Assembly: GCA_009829735.1 (NCBI GenBank)
Contig: CM020618.1
Location: forward strand, 10,569,119-10,633,118
DNA: 64,000 nucleotides
Reading direction: 5' to 3'
From: Pyropia yezoensis
Taxonomy: Eukaryota; Rhodophyta; Bangiophyceae; Bangiales; Bangiaceae
Below, one piece after another: positions 22,003 through 31,911 of the stretch (its first letter is position 1; each line of letters begins with the position of its first letter). The translations under genes were made by a program, and so were the position numbers. The notes under the pieces were generated by a model that was not told where the DNA came from, searched no databases, and was given only the letters and a program-made list of their open reading frames with translations.

Positions 22003-24450
22003 ATGTCCTATCCCCAGGTGCTTGAAGAGGAGGAAGACCTCCTGATCGGGGAGGAGATGGAGGACGACGCGCCTGTCGGTCCCGACGCCGTGCGTTACGG
22101 GGTGAGCTCGTCTGACGACGACGAGCCTGCGGTGTCCGTCCGTCTGTCGGCCGGAGGACTGTCGTCCGTTTGCAGCGGCACGACGGTGCCGTCGGCCGGA
22201 GGTCAACCCGGCGGTCAACCGCGCGTGGCGGCTTCTACCCCCTCTCTGCCGGCTGCCCGGATGGAGCCTGGTGCCGGTGCCGGCTCACCGCAGCTACCTC
22301 AAGATGGTCCGCCCTGCGGCGGAGGTGGCGACCCGCAGCCGACTCCGGCAGGTCAAGGTGGTCCGGGTGTCCGGGCGGTGACTCCTCGAGGCGGTCCCGA
22401 CGTTGACGCGGGTGGTGGTGGCGGTGCGACACCCGGTGCGGCGGGTCAAGACGGTGCGGGTGTCCGCACGGCCGGGGCTCCGGCTCCGGAGGCTGTCCAA
22501 GTGCCTTCCCCTTCCGAGGCGGGGGCTACGCCGACGGGTGGTGCCGGCGCCGGTACCATACCTGCGGTGCCGCGGGTGTCGAGCGGTCAAGACGCTCCTT
22601 CTCCCATGGCGGTTGACACCGGGAGTTACTCCGGGCGGGCGCCCGCCCTTCTTCTTCCTCCTCGGCCTCGTCCATCTCCGACGTCGGCCCCTCTGCCGGT
22701 GGTGCGTCCCCCGGCGCCCCCGATTCTTCCTGGTCCTGCCCGGGTTGCCCCGTTGGGTGGCGGCGTCGCCGTGGCGGCGGGTCAACCCGCCATGTCGGTG
22801 TCCGACTTGGTGGCTCGGGTTCGAGGCCTCACGGTGCAAGAGTCGATGGAGTCCGATGGGCGTATGCGGGTGGACTTCCACCTGGTGCATCCCCGTGGAG
22901 AGTCCTCCCGGCGCGTCAAGGTGGACCCGAGCTGGGAGCGGGAGTTGGTGCGGCTGGTCAACCAGCCGAACGCGGTCCGGGTGGAACACCATTGGATCCT
23001 GAGTCAGCCGGACGACCGGCATGCGCAGCTCTGGCGCACCCGGGTGGGACGGGGTGAGGTCTACCTCGACCCCAACTTCGGGGTCTGCGACCTGATTGCC
23101 CCCGCGTTGCCGCGGGAGATTGACTACCCGGCTAGTGCTCGGGGGATTGCGGCGGCGGCGGAGCCGGTTGCGTTTGGGGAGACGGTGGGCAGTACCGGTC
23201 GGTATCCCGACTTTGACTACTACCCGGGGGTACCCCCGTATCTGTCGTTGACGGCTCCCTACCCGCCCATGGCGGGGTTGAAGTCGGCGTCGAGTTGGCG
23301 ACGTAACCATGGTGTCATGGCGGATGCGTTCCGCACGGATATAACGTGTGCGTTGCAGACCGGCAACGGTCGTGCTCCGGTATACACTCCCGTGCGCCCG
23401 CCGCTATGGCAGGAGGGGTGGGAACCCGCCCCTGCTTTCCGGTTTGACACCGGCTCCTGTCTTCGCTACTTCGGGAGTGTGTTGGCCTCGCGACCGGTCC
23501 ACCCGTTGCAGGGTACCTTCACCCTTGAGGTTACCCTCGGGCAGGCTTCATCCTTCTTGCTGTCCGTCCGCCGGCAGGGTCGTCTGTTTCATCTTCCGAC
23601 GGGTGTCCGTCGGCACATCGCGCAGTTGGGCGTGGATCTGATAGCCGCCAAGACCGGATTGGCCCGGGAGTTCGAAGCCCTGCTGGCTGTTCACGATGCC
23701 GTGAACTGGGCTGGGGTGTTGGCCCTTCCCCCGTACCGGGACCCGCAGGCTGGGGCTTCCCCCTTGCCTCGTCACTCGTTGCGTGTCCGGCGTACTCAGC
23801 CGGGTGAGCCCAGTTGCCATGGGTGGGCATCCACCGAGGCTGTTGCTGACCTGGGTATTCCCATGGTTATCCATGACCCTCTTCAGGTCCTTGCTCCGTG
23901 GTTCGGTAACCCGATGCCGGCGGCGGTTGGCCGTCGTCCCCGAGAGTGGGGCTCTGTGGGTGGGGAGCGTGAGGTGACCCGTCGTCGGGCGGAGTACCGC
24001 CGTGGTTACGGTGGAGCCCCTTCGGTAGGGTCCTACCGGGCCTCGTATCAGGTGCCACCGGCTCCGGTGGTAGCCGTGTCGGCTCCTGTGGCTCCTCTGG
24101 CTGCGCCAGTGTCACCTCCCGCCCCTGTCCTACATGACGGGGGTCCCCGTCTCTGGTATGAGGGCGTTGACGCCCTTGTTACCCGCGCAATGCGTGGGGG
24201 TCTCTCTGTTAGCTGGGGGGATATCCCCCCAGGTGCTGCGCTGGTTGGGTCAGCGCGTTGCTTCGGTGGCGTCCTGGACCGCCTCCAGAAAGCTCTGGAG
24301 GACGTGGAGGCTGGCCGCAGCACCCTCGTCCAGCTATGCACCGAGGTAACTCGGGTGGTCGACCGTCGTGACGTTACCGACCGGTGGAGCACGGAGGTCT
24401 ACGCGCTTACGCGTGAGTGGCCTCCCTCGGGCAGTGGGTCTACCCACTGA
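22003..24450 (+). CDS. Antisense third protein of element B (815 residues), unknown family
   Basis: This intact frame lies between pol and the 3' LTR of B and is read against gag-pol. I chose ATG 22003, since it gives an acidic start (MSYPQVLEEEEDLLIGEEME) like that of the counterpart in the outer element; the frame is open further upstream without an ATG. Residues about 30-270 are Gly/Ala/Pro/Val-rich and probably disordered. A folded middle part (about 280-640) includes FDYYPGVPPYLS, VTLGQASSFLLSVRRQG, RLFHLPTGVRRH and LLAVHDAVNW. A second Pro-rich linker leads to a helical C-terminus (ARCFGGVLDRLQKALEDVEAG, split here as ARCFGGVLDRLQ and KALEDVEAG). Landmarks such as the LFHLP/LWFLP/LWHLS motif and the C-terminal helices are shared with the antisense proteins of D and of the outer element. 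It has no Env-like signal peptide or membrane anchor. Function is unknown. Confidence 0.7.
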   Translation: MSYPQVLEEEEDLLIGEEMEDDAPVGPDAVRYGVSSSDDDEPAVSVRLSAGGLSSVCSGTTVPSAGGQPGGQPRVAASTPSLPAARMEPGAGAGSPQLPQDGPPCGGGGDPQPTPAGQGGPGVRAVTPRGGPDVDAGGGGGATPGAAGQDGAGVRTAGAPAPEAVQVPSPSEAGATPTGGAGAGTIPAVPRVSSGQDAPSPMAVDTGSYSGRAPALLLPPRPRPSPTSAPLPVVRPPAPPILPGPARVAPLGGGVAVAAGQPAMSVSDLVARVRGLTVQESMESDGRMRVDFHLVHPRGESSRRVKVDPSWERELVRLVNQPNAVRVEHHWILSQPDDRHAQLWRTRVGRGEVYLDPNFGVCDLIAPALPREIDYPASARGIAAAAEPVAFGETVGSTGRYPDFDYYPGVPPYLSLTAPYPPMAGLKSASSWRRNHGVMADAFRTDITCALQTGNGRAPVYTPVRPPLWQEGWEPAPAFRFDTGSCLRYFGSVLASRPVHPLQGTFTLEVTLGQASSFLLSVRRQGRLFHLPTGVRRHIAQLGVDLIAAKTGLAREFEALLAVHDAVNWAGVLALPPYRDPQAGASPLPRHSLRVRRTQPGEPSCHGWASTEAVADLGIPMVIHDPLQVLAPWFGNPMPAAVGRRPREWGSVGGEREVTRRRAEYRRGYGGAPSVGSYRASYQVPPAPVVAVSAPVAPLAAPVSPPAPVLHDGGPRLWYEGVDALVTRAMRGGLSVSWGDIPPGAALVGSARCFGGVLDRLQKALEDVEAGRSTLVQLCTEVTRVVDRRDVTDRWSTEVYALTREWPPSGSGSTH

Positions 24451-24627
24451 GGAGTGCTATTGTTTGTGCGGGAGAGGGCCCCGGCAACCCTTATGGTAGC
24501 CGGGTAGTAGTGAGTATAAACTCATCCCCTTTGGGGGCATTGCTTGCCTCTGTTTGCTGCCCTGGGGAGTACCCCTTCTGGCTCAGTGGTGCCTTGCCTC
24601 CCGTCCAACTTCTTCCGGTAGGTTCAT

Positions 24628-24684
24628 GCTTGGGGAGGTCATCCTCCCTCACTTGGTGTCTTGGCTTGGGGAGGTCATCCTCCC
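24628..24684. repeat. Twin 21-bp direct repeats with hairpins
   Basis: The sequence gcttggggaggtcatcctcc plus one more c occurs at 24628-24648 and again at 24664-24684. Each copy can fold as ggagg-tcat-cctcc. They lie between the convergent ends of the antisense gene and pol. Confidence 0.85.
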
Positions 24685-24762
24685 GTGTAAGCTCCCTAGT
24701 TACTTCGATATTATCGGAGTTAGCCTTTACCTTTAAGTTAACTTATTAAGGTTCAGGTTTCA

Positions 24763-24858
24763 CTTAGTTACCTAAGCTTAGCTCTACTTAGTTACCTAAG
24801 CTTGGTTCGACTTAGAAACCTAAGTCTGATTTGACTTAGAAACCTAAGTCTGCCGTAA
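24763..24858. repeat. Four 24-bp tandem repeats, each a small hairpin
   Basis: Four units start at 24763, 24787, 24811 and 24835, each opening cttag(tta/aaa)cctaag. In every unit cttag pairs with ctaag. With the twin hairpins they fill the space between two converging genes, which suits a two-way transcription end or RNA-stability element. Confidence 0.85.
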
Positions 24859-24928
24859 CCATGTCACACCCTACTTAGTAGGTATAAGCCTCACCCCCCA
24901 ACAGCCGAAGTCGGTGTCGGTTGGGTTG

Positions 24929-27900
24929 TTACAGTAGGCGTCGTCGCCTCATGTACGGCATGAGGAGTTGGCGGGGTATATTTGCCGCCTGTTCCCAGGT
25001 GGGTGAGTCGTATCCGACCCACATAACCTTGACGTACCAGGGTCCTGGTAGGTCCGGGTCGGTGTGTCCGACCACGCTCTCTACTTGGTATGGAATCCCA
25101 TCCGGTCCCACCGGGTCATCTGACCGGTGGGTTGTAAGAGCTTCATGTAGCAACCCAGCCGGTACCGGCTGAGGCTGTTCCGGCATCGGAGCAGGTGTGA
25201 CATCATTCATGCTGATGCGTTGAATCTCCGTATCGGAGTGTAAGATAACAGAGTGGTCATCTCTGTGGAGGATCTGGTACGGTCCCTTGACCGGTTGCAT
25301 AAGCTTGTTCCCTCGGAACTTCTGGTGTCTGATATAGACCCAGTCACCGGTTACCAGGGTTGCGTTGCGCACCCGTAGTCGGGCGTCGAAGTTCTTCTTA
25401 TATCGAAGTTGTGTTCTGTCAAGGGCACCCTTGAGCTTAGGAATCATCCACGATAGCTTGGCCAACCAAGCTAGGTGGATGCGTTCGGCGGGTCGGCCCT
25501 TCGGTGTATCATACCGAGTGCACCTGCCGGGTGGCAGCGTCAAGTTACCGACGCCTAGTGGCATGACCCACTCCAGCGGAGCAATGTTTGTGCTCCGATG
25601 TGGCCTGGCATTGTATGCCAGGGTGAGTACGGACAGAAGCCTGTCCCAAGTGTTCGTGTGCTCGGCCACGTAGCACTGTAGCATCTTTACGATGGTGCGG
25701 TTGAACCGCTCCACCTGCCCGTTGAACTGCGGGTGGTAGTCGGATGCCCGACGTGGTTCGATGCCGAACATGCCCAGGACCTTAGTGCAGAATGCCGACG
25801 TAAGGTTTGCTCCGTTATCGGAGAGGAGTTGCTTCATGACTCCGTATGCACTGATCCAGTGGTCAACCACTGCGTTCATGATCGTGTATGCCGTATCATT
25901 CGGGATGGTTGCCGCTCTTGACAGCTTAGTGAAGCGGTCAGACATGACCAGGATGTACCTGTTCCCTTCTTCCGTTATCGGAAGTGGCCCGAGTATGTCG
26001 ATAGCGACTTGCTCGTTGGGCCCATCAGGTGGGAATAGCTTCATGGCAGACGCCCGCCTATGTAGACTCATGCGGTTACGTGCACAGGGGTGGCATCCCC
26101 TTACGTGGTCGACCACGTCGACGGCCATTGCTGGCCAGTAGAAGAACCTTCGCATTGCTGCAAACATACGTGAACCCCCCGGGTGTCCGGCTGTAGGGTT
26201 CTCATGTTCTCGTTTCATGACGGCTTGCCGTAAGGACACGGGAACCACGACTTGATGTCGTCCATCGGCGGGTGCCCGCCGGTATATGAGTCCGTCTTCG
26301 TTCTCGGAGAAGATGCCGGCCGTACCGGCCAGGAGGTTAGCACGATGACGTCTACAGTCATCGTCGTTGGCCTGTGCCTCGCGGAAGTCCGCGAGGGTCA
26401 ATGGGCACGCAAGGTGTGCCATGGTATGGTCAGCCATACCCTGGGTAGCATTACCCACCATGCACACCGGTACCACCGGGATGTCCTCGTCCACCGGGCG
26501 GGTATCCCCGCTCGGGGTGTCGAGTCGAGACAACGCGTCTCCGAGGTGGTGGGTTGACCCAGCCTTATACACCGTGCGGTAGTCGTGCTCGGCCATCTTC
26601 AGCCTCCATCGGGCTAGCCTCCCATGGCTATCGGAATCCTTGTCACCAAGGTTGAGGAGCCATCGTAGGGGTTCGTGGTCGGACCTCACGATGAACCTGG
26701 AGCCCTCCAGGTATGGACGGAGCAGTTTCACTGCCCATATAACTCCGAGGCATTCACGCTCGGTGGCACTATAGTTCCGCTCAGCCGGGTTGAGTGTCCG
26801 GCTGAAGTACCCTACCGGACGTAGGTCCGGGATAACGTTGTCGGTACCTATCAACGTCTCTCCCTGTAACAGGGTGCATCCCACTTGTGTATCACACGCA
26901 TCGACATCGATGACGAAGGTACCCCGTCTATGCGGTAACGCAAGGACGGGTGGGGCTAGTAGGGCTCGCTTCAGCGACTCAAATGCCCCCTCTTCGCTAG
27001 GCGAAGGGGGTTGGAGTACCTTGGGTAAGGTACTGCTCGTAAGAACCGTTAACGGTTTAGCTATCCGAGCGAAGTCCTTGACGAACCGTCGGTATACATT
27101 GCACATTCCCAGGAAGCTCTTGAGCTGCGTCTGGGTGTTAGGGAACCGGGCATCCCGGAGTGCCCGGGTATTGGCTTCGAGTACCCCTAGTTTACCAGGG
27201 GTTATCTGGTGGCCCAGATACTCGACCGTCTGTTGGAAGAAGGCGCACTTCTTCAGACGCAGGGTTACCCCGGCGTTCCTCAAGAGGGTGAGTACCTCGT
27301 CAACATGTTGTACATGGTCATCCATGTTACGCGAGAAGACGATGACGTCATCGAGGTACACTAGGCAGTTACGCCACTTCACCCCCGACAGTATGATGTC
27401 GATAGCCCGCTGGAATGTAGCGGGGGCGTTGGACAATCCGAAGGGCATCCTTAGGAACTCGTACACTCCACTGTGACAGACGAATGCCGTCTTGGGGATA
27501 TCCTCGTCCGCCACCGGGATCTGCCAGTATCCGGCATTGCAGTCGATGGTGGTAAACACCGTAGCCTCCCCCAGGGAGTCGATGCATTCATCCATCCTTG
27601 GTAAAGGGTATGAGTCCTTCTTGGTAACCAAGTTGAGGCGTCGATAATCGATGCAAAACCGAGGGGTTTGATCCTTCTTCGGCACAATAACGACTGGGGC
27701 ACCCCATTCCGACATCGAAGGTCGGATCACCTTAGCTTCACTCATCCTCTTCACTTCTCCATCAACGATCTCTCGTTGCATAGGTCCCGCTCGGTGCGGT
27801 TGTGAGCGGGCGGGTCGTGCGCCTGGTACCAGGTCTATACGATGTTGGGTTGCCCCAATGGTCCCCAAGGCCCCGCCTGTCCACATAACGTCATGCTTTC

Positions 27901-29095
27901 TTAGCATCCGTCGTACCCCTTCGGCTACCGAAGGGGGAAGGTGGTCGAGGTCAGCCTCGGCCAGTGCCTTCAAGGCCTCTTGGTCCTTTGGCGGCAGGTC
28001 CGCCGGAGCCGCCGATGGGTTAGGCTTCCCGTCATCGGGTTGCTGTCGCTCGGTGGTCTCGGCGACCGCCAGTACTTCAAGTGGTTCCACTTGACCTTCC
28101 TTATCAGGGGTAAGGATATCTCCTTCGTAGAGTTCGGCAATCCCGAGGATAGTTCCCTTCGGGAGGGTGACTGCCTTACGGCGATAGTTCGCCATCACTA
28201 GGAGGGACGACCCTCCTGCTGGGAGGTCTATGAGACCGTTGGCCATGGTCAACCCATGGCGCTTGTACGTCCGTAGGTTGGACTGGACTCTGCAGATGCC
28301 TGCGAGGTCGCAGTTAACCGGGAGGACTGTCTCCGACAACGGCTCAAAGCGAGTTCGCTTGGCCAACCGAAGTGTCTTCGGCTCGACGCTTGCGTACACC
28401 TCAGCCACGTTAACGTGGCTTCCTTGTAGCGTCAGGTCCCTGACGATAGCCGTGTGTCCTCGCTTCGTCCCGTCGGCTTCTTGAAGCTCGACGGTCCTCC
28501 GGCCTGGCCGGATTGCATCAACGTGAACGTTGATGAAGGTGCACCCCAGTATGCAGGGCACCGATAGCGTTTCACATACCAGGAAGTCAACTTCCGTGGT
28601 GAGATCCCCGATGGTAACCCGCAGCGACATCGCTGCGGTCGTACGAATGAGTCGACCATTCGCGTCCTTGATGGTGGGTCCCCGAGTCACTCTGACTCGT
28701 GGAAGCCACTTGTCCGGAAGGGTATCCCTCCGGATAAGGTTGGGTCCAGCTCCTGTATCCAGTACAGGGTAGTACGATCGTGTCGACTGGGGGTCAACCC
28801 CCAGTGTGGCTGATACCTTGAAGTTCTCCAAGGTAAACAACACATGTCCTACACCGATATCCGGTGTAGCTCGGGCATCCTGAACAGGGCCCTTGTCTGG
28901 TTCAACGTGACGGGGCTTCCCGTCCTCTCCTCCCAACCTTGGAGGTTGGTCATCAATCCCCTGACGCCGTGTCGTCGGGGCCGGAAGGTGTACCCGGGGG
29001 TTGATGCGGCGTCGGCTCAACCGCGCTCTCCGTGGGGCTTTCCCCGCGGTACTCCGGGGTGGCTTGCTTGGGTAACCCCAGCGCCCCCCGGTCAT
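24929..29095 (-). CDS. pol: pol of element B: protease, reverse transcriptase, RNase H, integrase, chromodomain
   Basis: The 1388-codon frame starts at ATG 29093-29095, 8 nt after the gag stop and in a different frame, so it is made either by frameshifting or from its own start. In order: a basic linker; aspartic protease LDTGAGPNL (about residue 108); reverse transcriptase with FCIDYRRLN, TTIDCNAGYWQIP and YLDDVIVFS (about 575); RNase H with FVIDVDACDTQVG and DHEPLRWLL; integrase zinc-binding H-H-C-C around HENPTAGHPGG and CHPCARNR (about 960-1000); integrase core D-D-E in AIDILGPLP, SDNGANLTS and NGQVERFNR; and a C-terminal chromodomain (about 1325-1385, YQVESVVGHTD...WYVKVMWVGYDSPTWEQ). 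This order and the chromodomain place it in the Ty3/gypsy chromovirus group. The frame looks whole. Confidence 0.92.
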   Translation of the reverse strand: MTGGRWGYPSKPPRSTAGKAPRRARLSRRRINPRVHLPAPTTRRQGIDDQPPRLGGEDGKPRHVEPDKGPVQDARATPDIGVGHVLFTLENFKVSATLGVDPQSTRSYYPVLDTGAGPNLIRRDTLPDKWLPRVRVTRGPTIKDANGRLIRTTAAMSLRVTIGDLTTEVDFLVCETLSVPCILGCTFINVHVDAIRPGRRTVELQEADGTKRGHTAIVRDLTLQGSHVNVAEVYASVEPKTLRLAKRTRFEPLSETVLPVNCDLAGICRVQSNLRTYKRHGLTMANGLIDLPAGGSSLLVMANYRRKAVTLPKGTILGIAELYEGDILTPDKEGQVEPLEVLAVAETTERQQPDDGKPNPSAAPADLPPKDQEALKALAEADLDHLPPSVAEGVRRMLRKHDVMWTGGALGTIGATQHRIDLVPGARPARSQPHRAGPMQREIVDGEVKRMSEAKVIRPSMSEWGAPVVIVPKKDQTPRFCIDYRRLNLVTKKDSYPLPRMDECIDSLGEATVFTTIDCNAGYWQIPVADEDIPKTAFVCHSGVYEFLRMPFGLSNAPATFQRAIDIILSGVKWRNCLVYLDDVIVFSRNMDDHVQHVDEVLTLLRNAGVTLRLKKCAFFQQTVEYLGHQITPGKLGVLEANTRALRDARFPNTQTQLKSFLGMCNVYRRFVKDFARIAKPLTVLTSSTLPKVLQPPSPSEEGAFESLKRALLAPPVLALPHRRGTFVIDVDACDTQVGCTLLQGETLIGTDNVIPDLRPVGYFSRTLNPAERNYSATERECLGVIWAVKLLRPYLEGSRFIVRSDHEPLRWLLNLGDKDSDSHGRLARWRLKMAEHDYRTVYKAGSTHHLGDALSRLDTPSGDTRPVDEDIPVVPVCMVGNATQGMADHTMAHLACPLTLADFREAQANDDDCRRHRANLLAGTAGIFSENEDGLIYRRAPADGRHQVVVPVSLRQAVMKREHENPTAGHPGGSRMFAAMRRFFYWPAMAVDVVDHVRGCHPCARNRMSLHRRASAMKLFPPDGPNEQVAIDILGPLPITEEGNRYILVMSDRFTKLSRAATIPNDTAYTIMNAVVDHWISAYGVMKQLLSDNGANLTSAFCTKVLGMFGIEPRRASDYHPQFNGQVERFNRTIVKMLQCYVAEHTNTWDRLLSVLTLAYNARPHRSTNIAPLEWVMPLGVGNLTLPPGRCTRYDTPKGRPAERIHLAWLAKLSWMIPKLKGALDRTQLRYKKNFDARLRVRNATLVTGDWVYIRHQKFRGNKLMQPVKGPYQILHRDDHSVILHSDTEIQRISMNDVTPAPMPEQPQPVPAGLLHEALTTHRSDDPVGPDGIPYQVESVVGHTDPDLPGPWYVKVMWVGYDSPTWEQAANIPRQLLMPYMRRRRLL

Positions 29096-29103
29096 CCTTC
29101 CTC

Positions 29104-31287
29104 TTACTCGTTTCCCGCCCTTGGTAGGGTGCTGTCCGCCGGGACATCCGGCTGAGGAGGTGCCCCCTCGACGGCCAGTACTCCACCTGGAGCTGGCTGC
29201 CTACCCGGTGCGGGTCCGGGTGCTCGGGCGGGATACCCCCCGGTGGATGCCTTGCGTTGCGCCGCTGCCCGCCGAGACTCCTCGGGGATGAGTGGGCAGG
29301 AAGACACCCAGTGCTGGGGATCCCCACACAACATACACCCGGACGTGCCGGTCCCCCCTTGAGTTCGCATCGGGGTAGCCCCGTAGCTACGGTTGCCTCC
29401 CTCGGGCGCCCGAGTGCCTGCTCCCTGGTAGGCCTTGGGTCCTTGGGTCAACCGGAACATGGACTCCCCCAACCGGTTGGGTCGGCCCGCAATCTGCGGA
29501 GGTGCCTCCGTGCGCACCGCCCATGTTGGCAAGGGTTGGTGAGGGTTACCCGTCACCGGGGAGTACCCCGTAGTCCGCACATACGGGACGCGCCGTCCCG
29601 TTCCTTCGTTGACCTGGAACTGGGTTCCAGCCGGGGCGATGTACGCTACCGTACCATGTTCATCAATCACCGGCGTCGCCGGTAGCAACAGGTGGCCCTG
29701 TTGGTCGACTAGAGGGTCATCCTCACCAATAGGGGTATGTTCGGTCGCCACCAGTACTGGTGCGGCCTTACGTTCCACCTTCTCTTGCCTCGGTACCGGG
29801 GTAAGACTGGGCTTGCCTCCCTCACCCTTGGGCTTCGGGGCCAAGGCACACTCCGGGTGTAGAACCCGGTAGGCGTCCCCTAGGGACTTGCACATATGCA
29901 TCAGTCGACTGAAGTTCGTCCGTGCCGTGTTGGCGCCTCGTGCGGATATCCGCACGTAGTTGGGTACTCCTGCGAACAGGATGGCCCGTAGCTCCCCTTC
30001 TCCGAGGAGCTTCCCCAGCTCGTAGTCGAGCTCTTGGATCCGGCGTCCAAACATCTCCTCATCCTCCCAGGACTGGGCGGTGGCAGTGCGAAGGGCCCGA
30101 TAGTGGTCCTCGCACTTGTCCTCACTGAGGTAGCTGCTCAGCAGCTCCTTCAATATCCCACGGTAATCCATGGGGGTGGCCGCGACCCTCATTCCCGGCA
30201 TCGGGGATGCCTGGCGAAGAATGCCTCGCACCCGTTCATCAACAAAGAACGGGAGGATCTCCAGGGCCAGCCCCTCGTTAACGAGTGCCTTGTCTGCGGC
30301 TGCCTTGAAGCTAGTCAAGAAGCCGATGACTGCCAACGGGCGTCCGTTCGGCCCCCCGAACATAGGGACTCCCTTCATAAGGGTCTGCATAGAGCGGATC
30401 GCCCGATGCGACGTATTACGCATCGATTCCGATACGGTGGTAGAGCGGTCCTCCAAACGATAACGTTCCGGAGTAAGAACCGACCGGAAGACCTCGTTGA
30501 CGATCTCCGTGTCAGCGTCCTGGATATCCAGTCGCTTAGCCAGTTGATGAGCGAACTCATCGGATTCCATCCGCTTCAGTAGGCTCGCAGTTACCTGCGC
30601 GGTCATAGCTTCCACCACTGAAGATGGTACTTCAGGCGTCGGCACCTCGGGAACCCGAGTTGCCTGGCCTCCTTCGTCGTGGGGGTACTGCGAGAGGGTA
30701 CCCCCTCCCCCAATAACCGACTCTCCCCCGGCGTACGTATCCGCCGGGTCGTGTCCTCGGAGTCCGCTTCGGGTGCTCCGAGCGTATCGCTCCGTGTGAC
30801 TCCGTTCCAACTCTGCCGACGAGTCGGACCCATACCCCATTGTGTCCGGGGGTTGTCCAGGAGTAGCAACCCCGGGATTGACCCTGGTGGACTCCGAAAG
30901 TAGTCCGGCCGGTTCGAACCGTGCCGGTGTGGGAGGAACACGACGGGGTCCCGTCGTGTGCCGTGTTGACATCAACACTGCCATTGCGTCCTCCGTCCGA
31001 TCTTGACGGGCGTCGAGCCCGGAAAACCGGGCCTCGATGCGGGCCAATGATGCCATCAGGGAATCCCCTGGTGAAGGAGGCGGCGGAGTGAGGTCGGTCG
31101 ACGACAGTTGAGGCGGGCCCCCGCCTCCTGCCGTCCGAGCCGTGCCAAACGTCGATCCGGCACCGGAAAGCATTGGCGTCTCAATGTTATCGATCGGGTT
31201 CCCGATCCCGGTTCCCGTAGTCACCTCCGGAATCGGCGTCGACGCCGATCCGTCATCTTGAACGTTCCCCGTCTCTTGGGTAGACAT
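29104..31287 (-). CDS. gag: gag of element B
   Basis: This is the structural protein that packages the element RNA into cytoplasmic particles. I start it at ATG 31285-31287 (727 codons). A long Pro/Gly/Ser/Thr-rich N-terminal part is followed by a capsid-like helical region (about residues 290-470, MQTLMKGVPMFGG, LAVIGFLTSFKAAADKALV and YRALRTATAQSWEDEEMF). A Pro-rich linker leads to one zinc knuckle, CMLCGDPQHWVSSC (C-x2-C-x4-H-x4-C), near residue 665, and a basic, Pro-rich tail. It is followed at once by pol in another frame. It looks whole. Confidence 0.88.
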   Translation of the reverse strand: MSTQETGNVQDDGSASTPIPEVTTGTGIGNPIDNIETPMLSGAGSTFGTARTAGGGGPPQLSSTDLTPPPPSPGDSLMASLARIEARFSGLDARQDRTEDAMAVLMSTRHTTGPRRVPPTPARFEPAGLLSESTRVNPGVATPGQPPDTMGYGSDSSAELERSHTERYARSTRSGLRGHDPADTYAGGESVIGGGGTLSQYPHDEGGQATRVPEVPTPEVPSSVVEAMTAQVTASLLKRMESDEFAHQLAKRLDIQDADTEIVNEVFRSVLTPERYRLEDRSTTVSESMRNTSHRAIRSMQTLMKGVPMFGGPNGRPLAVIGFLTSFKAAADKALVNEGLALEILPFFVDERVRGILRQASPMPGMRVAATPMDYRGILKELLSSYLSEDKCEDHYRALRTATAQSWEDEEMFGRRIQELDYELGKLLGEGELRAILFAGVPNYVRISARGANTARTNFSRLMHMCKSLGDAYRVLHPECALAPKPKGEGGKPSLTPVPRQEKVERKAAPVLVATEHTPIGEDDPLVDQQGHLLLPATPVIDEHGTVAYIAPAGTQFQVNEGTGRRVPYVRTTGYSPVTGNPHQPLPTWAVRTEAPPQIAGRPNRLGESMFRLTQGPKAYQGAGTRAPEGGNRSYGATPMRTQGGTGTSGCMLCGDPQHWVSSCPLIPEESRRAAAQRKASTGGYPARAPGPAPGRQPAPGGVLAVEGAPPQPDVPADSTLPRAGNE

Positions 31288-31493
31288 AGTCACAATCAGT
31301 CCACCGACGCAACGATCACCACGAATAAGAGAGCGAGGGGGTAGATTGGGGAGAGTAACAGTATGTCACAGTCACAGGTAAAAGCTCAACACAATCGATC
31401 AGGTCGCAACACCACGAGTACAAGAAAAGGACCGGATCCCTATCCGTGTGCCAGGGCCGAAGACGGCGTCACCACAAGGGTGACGGAAACCCG

Positions 31494-31511
31494 TCCCCTG
31501 CTGCTCCACCA
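31494..31511 (-). other. Primer-binding site of element B
   Basis: Read on the minus strand, tggtggagcagcagggga starts one base after the 5' LTR and would pair with a tRNA 3' end. The identical 18 bases serve element D. Confidence 0.7.
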
Positions 31512-31512
31512 A

Positions 31513-31875
31513 TGTAGCACAATAGGAATCCGTCGCACGTCCACTCTCAGGGAACACTCACCAAGGGGGATCGGCACCAACGTCACCGGGAGGCCAAGGT
31601 TGCTGTCCTTGGAGCGCAAGCCACGGGACCAAGATGGGAGCCCAAATGGGAGGGGTTTGTTGTTCTACCTTGGCCGGCGGTGGATTCGCCACCGGCCCCC
31701 TCGTTATAAACCCTCGGAGACACTACTAACTACCCTCCACCCCAAGATGCAAGTCCCTCTGGTCATACGTAACTTATAGATACCGTGACCAGTTCGGACT
31801 CTCAAATTGAAAGTTAAGGATTATAAGTAGCCCCCCTGCTATTAGGGTCACAATACGGACAACCATATTGCTACA
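31513..31875 (-). repeat. 5' LTR of element B
   Basis: This 363-bp LTR is next to the primer-binding site. The duplication ggaag follows at 31876-31880. Confidence 0.9.
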
Positions 31876-31911
31876 GGAAGTCGACTTCCTGGTGTGTGAG
31901 ACCTTATCGGT

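Larger units (their letters stand above)
21055..31875 (-). mobile_element. Element B: young Ty3/gypsy chromovirus-type retrotransposon, looks whole
   Basis: This is a 10.8-kb element on the minus strand, bounded by two 363-bp LTRs with TGTAGCA...TGCTACA ends that differ at only two positions, and flanked by the 5-bp duplication ggaag (21050-21054 and 31876-31880). It sits inside a related protease fragment. In its own direction the order is 5' LTR, primer-binding site, gag, pol (protease, reverse transcriptase, RNase H, integrase, chromodomain), a spacer with tandem repeats, an oppositely directed third gene, a purine tract and the 3' LTR. All three long frames are open, so it looks whole and very young. 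Confidence 0.9.

Noticed and set aside
21721-24450. Env-like identity for the antisense gene of element B
   Set aside because: No signal peptide, no membrane anchor, no cleavage site, and it is read against gag-pol instead of with it.
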